Positions 13,401 through 25,400 of a DNA stretch of 64,000 nt are shown here, one piece after another. The notes under the pieces were generated by a model. The model was not told the origin of the DNA, did not search any database, and saw only the letters and a program-made list of their open reading frames with translations. The translations under genes were made by a program, and so were the position numbers. The first letter of the stretch is position 1. Each line of letters begins with the position of its first letter. Origin of the DNA: Cristatella mucedo. Taxonomy: Eukaryota > Bryozoa > Phylactolaemata > Cristatellidae. The DNA lies in the NCBI GenBank assembly GCA_009760855.2, contig WPIO01000011.1:4144501-4208500 (forward strand). The letters are read 5' to 3'.

Positions 13401-16400
13401 CATCTGCATACATTTAGCCTGTGCTATTCCAAAGTGACCTTTCAGTGGACAACCAGATCATATCCACAGTCAAGTCCGTCTACTTTCAGCTAGGTAGCGT
13501 AGCTAAAATTGGGGCCCGTTCATTTACGGAATTAACATCCAAACTGGTCTGTACATATGTGAAGTCTGGTCTTTACATCTAGCTCATTACTCAAGGTCTT
13601 TCGTCCTGTGCAAAGGACGCTTACAGTTGAACTTAAACTCTGCAAATAAGGTTGTATGCCTCGATTGTCGCAATTGCCATAATATGCTACTAATCACCGA
13701 CCTGCACTGTTTAACGATTAAGCAGTGCATTAAATTTAAGCTTTTAAAAAAACTCACCTTTGGGCCTCTAGTGGTCTACCTATCCGAACTACTTTAGTAT
13801 GTGTGATTCCAGGCATCTTCCACCTACTTTTCTGACTCAAGTATATTTTTAGTGTATGATCATATTATCTCCATAGTTGAGTCTGCTTATTTTCGCGTCT
13901 GTAACAATACCAATGTTTGCGCTTGTTTAGTTAGAGAAATCACTCACCTGCCTTAGTGACATCCCCTGTATTCGTTTAACTCACTGCTTTCAGGTCCTCC
14001 AGCCGGTGTGCTATTAGTTGCTTGCCGTTAGTGCAAAGTTCTGCAGCTAGGGTTGTCTGTCATGAGCGTCGTACTTGCCACATTAGACACTTCTTGCTAA
14101 CCTGCACTGGCTCTAAATCAAACAGCGTATCGACTTCAAGATTTTGTCATTTAAGTTTAGGTACCCTCATTCTCTGGCTCCAGCCTATCTATCAAAACTG
14201 CTCCCAAATCAGGCTAAACATCGTACTGCCAGGTCGTCAGACTCAATTAGTTTAGTTGCACATCGTAACAACCTTAAATCCTTTGAAGACGACAGCTTTA
14301 CTTCTTACGCTTCCAAAGCCTGGAACACACTGCCGACTGTCGTTAATACAATTTCCGGACAGGAAGAAATTTCAAAAGAAGCTAAAACCTCATCTGCTGT
14401 ACACAAAGTTTGTTATTTCCCAGTGAGTTTTTTTGTGCATATCCCCAGCTCAAGCTGTCACTGTATTGACATGCGTCCTTTAAAACATATGAAAAGTGCC
14501 TATAAAGAAATTGAATTCTTTGAGGCCGCTAAAGGAATTTCTTACTAATATTATTAATTAGTTTAGCTGCGCATCCAACCAACTTAAAATATTTTAGATG
14601 CCGTGTACATAGTTTGAATTGTCCCCAAGCATGGAAATCATAGTTTGAGTTGTCCCAAGCATGGAAATCACTCCCAGTGGACTTTAAAACTTCCCTGGTC
14701 TGATAAAATGGGGTACGGACATTTCCCCAGGACTAACCCCCCCCCCCCCGACATTTCCCCCCCCCCCCGACATTTCCCCCCTGGGCAGGGCATTTACTCC
14801 CCTCCCTGTTTAGATATACCATGATATAAGCTGTCTTGTTTACATATCTTGTAAAAGTATTATTTTTTATATAATATATAACATATTCCTGCAGTATAGT
14901 CATTAGAAATGCGGTCGCTGCGGCCCTGCTTTTCCGAAGACCACCAAGTGCAAGGTCAAAGCTCTGCTCTGGGCGGCCAGCAGCAGACGCTCTTGGCAGC
15001 AGCCGCGAGAGCGTAGCATTATCCTCGGCCGTCGCCACCGCCCCTCCCGACGTCGGCACCGCTGGCTACCGCCCGTCCAAACCTCACCGCCGCTGCCGCA
15101 GCAGTCGTTGCTGCACCGCTGTCGCTCGTCGACCGCCGACGCCGCCGCCGACGCCGCGCTGGCCGTACCACCTCCGTCGGTCGTGCTGTCGAGTCGCCGG
15201 TTATACTGAGCTGATTTAATTTCAATAGAACGTGAACTTCATTTGATCGCGTATATATGTATACAACTGTATTCTTATGCATTCGTCAACATAAGGGGGA
15301 AATGTCCTACGGGGGAGGGAACGTCGGGGGGGGGGAATATCCTAGGGTCCACGGGGGGGGAATGTTCCGGAGGAAACGTCGGGGGGGAAGGAAGTGTCCT
15401 ACAACCTATGAAATTTACCGAGAAAGCAGGAAACCATCTTTTCCTTATGTCGTTGGTTTGATCCGCGTGAATTGTACCATTGCATTCTTAGGATTGCAAA
15501 CACACTATAAAAAAACTGACATTCAATAAAATGTGAGGTGTCTAGAAAGATATTTAGGTCTTTTGTGGTTTTTACAAATTTCTCAAAGGTTTTATTAGGA
15601 GGGCTACGATAACATTGTCAACCTGAGATCATACAGCTGTTGTGGGACCGTAATTATCGGCTTCTTGCAATTGTCAGTGCCTCCGTTGTTGTCAAGGGCA
15701 AGATGAATATTGATTTTGAAAGGAAGTTGCAGTACAAAATAGATTCTATTAACATGTCAGTGTTTTTGATTACTTTTTGAAGATCAATGGCTGTAAATTA
15801 AGCCGCCGTACTTTGCTTATTAAACAGGTATATTTGAGAGATTGCACTGAAATCCAAAATCCCGAGTTCACCTGCTAGATTCTTCTCGAGCACAAGAAGA
15901 CCTCAGAACTTAAGTTGGTATAGCCGCAGACTCCATGGCCATTAAGATTTTATAATTCAAGCGGCTTGCATGTATGTATAATTACGCAGCGTAATTCCCT
16001 GTGTCAAATCAACTAGAATATCAAAAAAGTGTTCTAACAAGGCCCTAGGTAAAAAGTCAGAGCAAACGTACGAGCCGGGTGGGTAATTGATGTTAAGAGA
16101 AGTCTCTCACAGAACCTGGTTATTTAAATGTCCGGACACTTTGACTTGAAAAAAGACAAGCATTCACCGAGCTTTATGTTAGCTAAATTTCCTTATACAA
16201 TATTAGGTTCATTTAAAGCGTGACGGTATTTGGTAAAATTCGGCCTTAAAGCGAACTTGCAAGTTAAGCGAGTTATTTTGGTTCAAGCATTCACAAGAAA
16301 GACCTTCACAGTGTGCAGCATGCGATTTTAGCCTAAGGAACTTTGCTAAAGGTAATAAATTGGTAAAATTGAGATAGTTGCACATATATCAGAGTGCTAC

Positions 16401-19400
16401 AGCTGCAAGAGTAGCCAAAGAATATCTGGTGTACTATCTTTATGCTGCCGAAGATATGCTTCAAACCTAGTCACTAAATGGCGTTTAAATAAAGGTCGTG
16501 TTCGGCAGTTGTGGAAACACAACTTAGTGGGCCAGAATTCCAAAAGAGAAGTTGATCCAAATCTTTATTTATTTGATGCAAAGATCACATTCCGAAATTT
16601 ATTTTTATCTTAAGCCATTGAATCGATTGCGTATGGACTTAATCACTTCATTAGCTGGCTGCGTACGGGTTTTATCTGGCCAGTTTGACTGGGCTTAGGT
16701 GGCTGGGAAAGTAACACGTCTGAGCCAATCATGGCATACAAGTGCATACAACTGCTACTAGATACAAAATAACCACTGATTGTCTAGTGCAGATATTTTA
16801 AAGGACACGGATCTATTTTAAAAGTCGAGTAACGCACCAGCTGCGGCTGCGGAAGTGCGATACACCTTTACTGTATGTGGTTTGGTTCTCATGGTCGTAG
16901 ACTACAGCCATAAACTTAACTCATTAGCATTGGCCCCATAAGAATGAAATATTTTGTTGTTAAAGAAGTGGTCTAGTAAAAGAGAAAAGATATCAATGTA
17001 GATAAAGAAGACGAGTTGATGTAAAGTTAAAATGCACTGTACCAATTTTGGTTCCATGCGCATAAAAACCTAGCTAAAGTCTATGCTTACAGGATTGCCA
17101 TTTTGGCTGGTCTACTATAAGGCAGATTAAGAAGCTACAGGCCGGAAGAAGTTAATAGCTGTTTTAGATTTCAAATAATGTTAATTTATAAGCTAATTCT
17201 TCCTATACTAAATGCTAACCACCAATGATTATCTAAATGTTTGTCCACCTCAAAAAACTCTTATTTTGTTTCTTCTTCCTATGAGTTTAAAGTTAGTTTG
17301 CTAGGTTATACACATCTACGAAAGTTATGAGTATTTTTTCGGCCAGCCGTGCTTTTATGTAATTTGAAGGCAGGGAGATGTCGTTTTATTTTGGGTTTGT
17401 GAGTATAAAAATAATTGTGCAGCGATCTAAACAAATTGAATAAACGCCTAGTCTCAGCAGGGTGCCGAAGAATATAGCCCGAATTGGTGCTTCGCCTGTC
17501 AAAGAAAGTTGAGACAATTTAAGAATCGCTATACCCCCTTTCTGTTCAAGTAATCTAAGAAGTCTCTCCTCCTTCACTCATTTGAGATTACTCTGTACTG
17601 CCAGCCGTTGAGCCCAACTAAAAGACTGGTTTAATTAAGTGCCAAGCTTTGCCCAGCGTGTGGTTTCATATGATGTAAGCACGGAGACCTTAGGTACCCA
17701 GTACGGCGGTGCGGCGCTGGCGGCAGTATCCTATTCTAGCCACATCCAGCGGTTGTGGCCCGTGCTGGCCACATTCGATTACGCTGGCGAGATCCGGAGG
17801 CTGCTTTAGGAAAGACGAGGCCGGAAAGTACCACTGTTATTGCATTACTGGAAGCAGACCTGTCGCATCATGTCCGCTTCGCTGTGAGGGCCCCGACTAT
17901 TATTACTGGAGTCACCTGCCTTGTATTGTGGTAGAACGTGAATTATTTGCTATTATTTACGTAACTTCGCAAAGCACGGCAGAGGAGCATTCCATCTAGA
18001 GAGTACAAGATTGAGTAAAAAGAGACACAGTAATTGAGACAGAATTCAATATTTACTGAACCCGCCAAGGTAATGATAAGTGTAGATGGTCTCAGAGAGA
18101 TAGGGCATACCAAAGAAATATCTCGCTGAGCCTTTTTTTAGAAGTCGGGTCGATGTACATTGGCTTGCTATTTCACCTCTTCGCGCAACAAAGCAGGTAG
18201 GCAGTAGAAGGCCAGTAGGAACAGCTTTTGAGTTTTCGAAGCAATACAAATCAACATTCACTCGCTAGATCGGGGCAGTTAGTCAGGCCTCTCGTCAGAT
18301 ATCGTTGTGGGGTTCTAACTAGAGTGTAAAGCCAGACGCAACGTGGACTGTTCGTGAATGCCGAGAACGCCATCTGTGAGGATGGAAGGAAGATCAACGT
18401 GCAAAGAGCCCATGCCAGCAATGATGAGACCATTGAATATCAACAGTCCTCGCTCGCCAATTTTGGTTTCACTCAGAAATCTTTAGAGATTATATAGGAT
18501 AAGGCTCATACTAGATGGTTGGTCGAGACCGTAATTGGGTTTGGCAAGCCTATGTAAACCATTTTTATCAAAGATAACAACCCTAGTTGTAGTTTACGCG
18601 GTTCCAATAAAAACGTAAACAGATATTTAACAACATTTTTCTCATTAGGGTTCATGACTAGTGCATTTAAGCTCCATGGCCTCCCTGGTTGAAGTTGATC
18701 AATTTTCTTCTAAACTCAGCTTCCATTTTGACGAAAATCGGACAAAAAAGTGTACTGACTTGTACAGTAATTGAGTGGTTGAGCTCTAAATGCAGCTCTC
18801 ATACCCTAAGAAGGAGTTTGATTACAAGTACTTGCAATTAAGACATCGCCTTGCGCAAGAATACTAATCAGGGTCACTAAGTGGCGACGGGGAGAATTCC
18901 AGAAACACGTGTAAAGAAGGATACGATTTTGTGTATGCGCTTCATATAAAGCAATATTGGTATCCCGCGTCCACTCTACAGTTAAGATAATTTGTACCAT
19001 GACGTGCGCCTTGAAAAATGTAAGATGGCAGTGCAGCAGCAGAAGCCGAAGGCAAAAGTAACTGCAGACGCTGTCATCGCAGTCATCGCAGCTAAGGAAT
19101 GGCAGGCGAGACGGAAGCGAGTTGCTAACTTGCCCTTCGCAAATGCTCACGGCTATCTAAATGAGCACCTTAAATCCGCACAATACGCCGCTTGAAATTC
19201 GAGCTGCGCCCGTTTTACTTCCGAAATTGGCTCGCTCTATTTTTTTCTAACGACATCCTGCTATGAGAAGCATTTCAGGAATCGCTGCACCTGCTACACT
19301 GAATGATCACACGGCCACTTAGGGCAGATATTAATGCTTGAATAAGCTGGAAATCTGACGGGTACCAGTGTCCTATTTTGATAACGACAGGAAGGACGAG

Positions 19401-22400
19401 ACGAGCAGAGTTAATGTGAGCTTTTTCATGTTGATTATTTCATTTACTCTTACAGTCAGTCCTTTTCATAAACGTAACATATATTACGTCTTAACTGCGT
19501 GTGACTACCCTTAAACAGCACTGCCTCAGGCTGAGTCCGGCTGCTAACATTTATGTGAAGTAGAAACTCTCTGCTAGCCGAGTAGATTCAAATCGTGCGA
19601 ATATTGTTGCAGGTTCACGACTTCCAAGTCTTAAAGATAGACTCAACATGCCGTATTCGGAAGCTGTATTAACCGAGATCTTGCGCCTTGCAAACACAGC
19701 AATTAACTCAATTCCACACAGGGCAGAGCGGGATATGATGATTGGTGGATATCTCATTCCTAAAGACTATATCCTAACTTCTTCGCTAGCAGACGTCCAT
19801 CTGGACGAAAACAGCTATCCTAATCCAAAGCAGTTTATCCCAGCCCGCTATTTGGGACCAGATGGATCATTTGTCAAGCCAAAGAAATTCATTCCTTTTG
19901 GAATTGGTAAGTTTGTACGAACCGCACCTTTGAGCCGACGAACTATTTTATTCAATAAAAGGGAAGAAAGTCAAGTGTATGAGCCTTGTCAGGTTATTTA
20001 GAAAAACCTTGGAATCAATGTTTCCACTTGCCGGTTCTCTAGTAAAAATTATCAGCCGGTTCACAAATGAGAATGCCTCGATTCATTTCGAACCCACTCG
20101 CGGCTTAGATTTCAGGCTACACTACCTTCGTACTTATAGTCACCTAGTAAGAGCCTTTTTACAGCTGCACAAAACAAAGCAAGTGCAGCATTCTAATAAT
20201 TAATGGTATTGTAGTGATGAAGGCAATATCTGTGGTAATACTATTTAGTGCAATTTAAGTCTTAACTCCGATTTGTGCTTATTCGGTACCACATAGTCTG
20301 TAATCATGAATTTTTTTTAGCGAAGTATAGCTGCAAATGAGATTTAGAATCTAGAGCTGGAGAAAAGATGGCATCATCGCCAAAGACGTGTAAAAGTACG
20401 TGCCATTTAGCCTCATAGTCTCGGACCTTCAATATAAAATCTCAATTTCTCCAGAAAAGTTTACACATGACGGACAGAAATGATTAATTTGTATTCATAA
20501 GGGGTTTGGAGGAAGCTATCTTCGAATTCGGAAAGAATGAGGCAGCAGGCAATGAGGAATCCACAGTGTAACTGGTTGATGGCAGACTTGACTTTTTGGC
20601 AAGCACCTACCTACATTTCGTTCACTGTTCACCAACGAAAAATGAATTCGGTGTTTATTTATAGTGGTTAGTACACAGGCATAATCAAACTGTTTTACAC
20701 TCCGCTGAATTATTGTTACATAGTTTAGCTATAATTATCAATAAAAGTAATACGGAAGCTAAACATCTCCTAAGCAATTTACGAAAACCTTAGGGTCAAA
20801 GTTTTGGAATGAGAGAGAAATAAAGAGAGAAGAGCGAAAGAGAGAGAGAGAGAGAGAGAAGAGCGAGAGAGAGAGAGAGAGAGAGAAAGGGAGAGAGAGA
20901 GAGAGAAAAGCCGGAGGAAAGTAAGAGGAAAATGGGGAAAGAGAGAGAAAGGAGTGCTAATATGATCAATTACTTATCACACGGGATTTATGTAACAAAT
21001 CTATTAGCTTGAGATGATTATCTTAAAAGAAACGCTGTTGATCGCTATAATCTCCTTAAAATCAGTTGATTAGACACACTTAAATGCATATAAACATCTC
21101 TTACGTAATTAACAACATGTTAAAGTATTGCCAGTATCTCCCTCGTGTTTTCAACCGCAGAGAATAAGCTTTAATGTCCAAAACCCGATTCATACCACCC
21201 TACTTAGTGCCCGCTAAAGAAATATGTGGCGTTTCTAAATATGACGTATACTTTCTTTTGCCAAATTTCAGTAGTAGTAGCTGCCGAACGCTCATGAAAG
21301 CTTGTTCTTGGCACGATGAAAGACAACAGTTCTCTTCATTTCAACTTTTCTCGAGGATGCATAGACAGAAATTTTAGCATTAACAACAGAAGAAATGTGA
21401 CGCATTTGAGTGAAGATAGCTCAGGCTTGCTAGAATAAATATTTATTACGATAAGTTGCACGACGAAACGAAGTTAGAGTGTTCACACAAATGGGCATGC
21501 AGGTTTTGGCTGGAATGTCACATACAAACAAGGAAATCGTTAAACAGAGACGTTAAGTAAAGAGAAAAAGGGACGATTGGCAACGCCATCTGTAACGCAA
21601 AATTTCAAATACTATTTTTCGAGGAAGTAAGCAGACTGCTGATGCTCCCATTGAATCATTAATTATTTGCATACTCTGAACATTTTCTAGAAGAAATTTT
21701 AGGGGGCAATCTTACAAAGAACAAAACCGTGAGAGATTACGAAATTTAATTTAAGTATTCCGATTTCAATATCTTGTATAATAACTCTCACTTGTTTGTC
21801 TAGCTATACAAATTATAGTTTTTTTGAAAACATATATGTTCAGGGAGAGTTCCATAGTCAGTATTAGAAGATATTGCTGTCTTGAGCCTTTTACCTTCAC
21901 CGCGGTGCCTCATAAGGCAAATTTAGCATGTTTGATTTATGCGTTTGGTAACAAGTTAAAGTACTTTCTTTCAGTAGTTGGAAAATACTGTTTTACTTTC
22001 AAACGCTAATAAACGCCCCAAGTGCATAATTTCTGCAGTTCACTCAGCAGACTGCTCGTTTGGGAGTTGGGTAGACGGCCTTTGATTGCTAATTATTTTA
22101 ATGTATCTCCGTCTGTAACTCCACAAAGTTATAAAGACCATGTGGGTGTTACGCAGGAGAGTTTGCATAAAAATAGAAAGTGTCAAAATACAGCGATTTG
22201 TCGCGGACAAAATTAGTTCAACGTGTCTATATCACTATCATATGTAAGATCAATAGTACACTAGCGAGTATCCTTGCTCAAGGCTGGCAATAAATTGCGC
22301 ATCATGCTAGCAAGCCGGTCCCACAGCCGACTTGAAAACCTTACTAAGAAATTGGAGATTATGTGCAAACTATTAGCCATTATTGTTTCCCTTGGTTGTT

Positions 22401-25400
22401 ATTTAAGCTTGAAAATAGGTTGGGAAGAACGGATTTGGGGGTACTACTTTTATTTGCATGCAATTGGACAATTAAGCGGACATCTGACCGACATGTCTAC
22501 ATTTCGCTACTAGTTATATAATTGTTATAAAGCATTTTAAGGCTAATTCTCTTTCTAGTTACTTCATATGCAGGAGATGAATTAAAGCGCTGAATGATTT
22601 TGTCTTCGAGGCAGTAGAGGCGGCGAGAGGGGCCGTGTTTTCGTGTGTACTCTCCGTACCTAATCGTATAAATATGCTTATACGAGCTTTAAACGTCATT
22701 CAAAGCATTCGTTTGACGAATGCGATTGATTAAGAAATCTTAATTTTGTGTGTTTTGGTCTGAAACTCCATTAAGCCCATAAGACTAAGTGGATTTACGC
22801 TGGGGCGTCTTCTGTAGCTCACTCAGAGCCTGATCGGCTTTTGTTGGACACACGGTAGCCATCAGACTTTATTTCTCATGAAAAAACAATAAAAAACAAT
22901 AAAAAACAATACAATATGTAAAGTGCTTAATCTAAATCGAAAAGCACAGCCGAGCCATGTGGATGTTTGAGGAAGTGACTAGGATGGAAGCGATAGCTCA
23001 GGACGGCTAGATGTGTGGTGCCAGAGTCGGCAGCAGTAGATATCGTAGTATGAAAGGTGCGGGAGCGAGTTCCAGTCTAGGATCTGCAGAGCAAAGATTT
23101 ATGTCGCCCATTGTCTTTAAGAGTAGGAATATAACAGTTAATATATTATCAGTAGAGAACCTAAAGGCACGAGGATGCTGAATCTGGTGCAGGAGTTCAG
23201 CTAGGTATGAAGGAACCAAAGCGATGGAGGGCTTTGTGAGTTGGATTAAGATTTTTTCCTTTGCACCCGTTGATCTGCCGAGACCCATCGAGGTCCTTCA
23301 GCAAATGACATGCTTTGGCTGAACTTTGAGGATTTGTCGCCTAGCCTTGCAGCCATATTCATCGCTAGCTGCTGAGGCTTACTGGCTTTTTTTTCATAGA
23401 CCAGCTACTGTATTTCCACAAAAATATTGTGAGTCTTATATTAATCCTTGCTCGCAAAGACGCACGGGCTTTTATTTTTCGAAGATATCCTAATTTGTAA
23501 TGAAGAACAACGCTTATTTATGAAAGGAAAAAATGTATATCTATTCATGTACAAAAGTAAATCAGCGGCAAAGTTGAATGATAAATTCCTAGCTTGCTTT
23601 CTCTTTTGTATACGGTTGAGGAAAAGGTTCGTGCTTCATTTTTATTAAATTATTAATACATTTATTAAATTATTATTTCATTAAATAATTATTAAAATCG
23701 CGGTGCTCGAATTTTTCCGCAACCTTATAATTGGTTAGGTTGGTTATCGCGTGTGGTTTAATCTGTTTTGAATTATTGTTCGCGAAAAGTCATTGGTTAT
23801 AGTGTGATTCATCAAGTTTATCAGGTTTTCACCAATGACGTATTTCGAGACACGTGCTATAACATATTGCAACTGCAGCCAAAGCAGTCTGGGATTTTAA
23901 CGATCTACTCTTTGCGAATAGACCCAAATAAACCGTTGAAAAGTCAGTCTAAATATAACATGGCCAAGCTAGCTGATTTCTAAAAGGTTATTGAAAACAT
24001 TGGATTTTAGGCCATGTTGCTGCTCTTCCAGCAGAGTTAAATCAGAGTTAATACATTCAGAGAAATAAAAACGGTGCTGGTTTTGAAAAACAGGAAATAT
24101 GTTTACGATGAGATAGTTAAAAATTAAAGAATTCTGAGAAGAAATTTAGGTAACTGTATACTTTTTTTCAGTAGCTGGGAGTTCAGAATAGGAGCTTCAC
24201 CGTTTACTTTCAGGTCTGCTCTTGCTGTATCTTGAAATTGCATTCGACTATCTGTGAACGTTCTTGCATTAAATGCTGTGTACGTTCTTGCATTAAATGC
24301 TGGGTTGAAAAAATACGAGCAATATTTTGAGATTTTAAATTCACTTATCTTGGCTACTCATCTATCAGGTTTAGCACGATTTACCTTGATCGGTTTCACA
24401 TTTATTTCCTCGTATTGGTGGCAGCCACGACATGGGCCACCCCTTATTGCACTGCCTTTCGAAGGTCACCAATGATGAAATTATGTCCTTATTCCACTAG
24501 ATGAGCAACCAACGAGTCCGTTTTTAATAATCACTACAATTGTACGGTGTCATTTGTTTTGTTACTTGTGGATTTTGCATTATAGCTAAGAATCTTGCGG
24601 GTGTTCTCCCTCAATGATCATTCTTGCTCTGATTCTAATTTCTATGTTTTTTTTTTACAATAGATGTAATCTAAAGCTATTCCGAACATTTGGAGAATTC
24701 GAGAAACTCCTGTCATGTGTATTTGGAATTTCTGAGAATTGTGAATGAGTTCTAGATCTGTGTACTCTCAGTAATGAAACAGCTCATAAATCGGAGCCGG
24801 ATTAGACAGTGGTAAGTCAGTAAAAGTACTTCAAGCGTTTGGGAAGTCGCGTCTGAATTACTGCGATTCCCTTTATTCAGGACTCTTGACCTGTGCGTTC
24901 AATCATCTTCAGCTGGTGCAAAGCAAAGTAGCTCAGATGTCTCAACGGAGTAGGTGCCACACCACACCACACCACTCCTGTCTGAGGTTCATTAGCTCCC
25001 TATAAACTTCGAATCGACCTAAGGGTCCTTTGTTTGACTAGCAGATTGCTTTGTTCTTATGCGCCCTCAGAGAACTTTTCGAGCTCTTTCTAGGCACTTA
25101 ACAGATGCTGTAAAAAAGCATGACCGGTAAAGAAAGCATGATCAAATGACGAGTGCTAGCGTACGCAATGCCATCAGCTATAACATTGTTAGATGTGACA
25201 TGCACAGGGTCAACATGTAGATTTGGTAAGTAGCAGCAGGCATAGTGTCAGCACGCATTAGCACACAACTTAAGAATCACAAGGGAATCAGTAAATGGTG
25301 AAATAAAAAAGTGTATTTTACGCCTCTTTTTAAACGTCATGTTTGGGAATGTCGTGACGTCAGTCGGAAGTGAGAGCTAGGCTTTGGGATCATAGGAATT

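Noticed and set aside
15019-15282. Reverse frame with an arginine run and alanine/glycine-rich end
   Set aside because: Product of the CG-rich core of the poly-C element; no splice sites or family similarity.
17709-17999. Cysteine-rich open frame that loosely recalls an EGF-like domain
   Set aside because: Cysteine spacing does not fit an EGF domain and there are no convincing splice sites; it may be chance.
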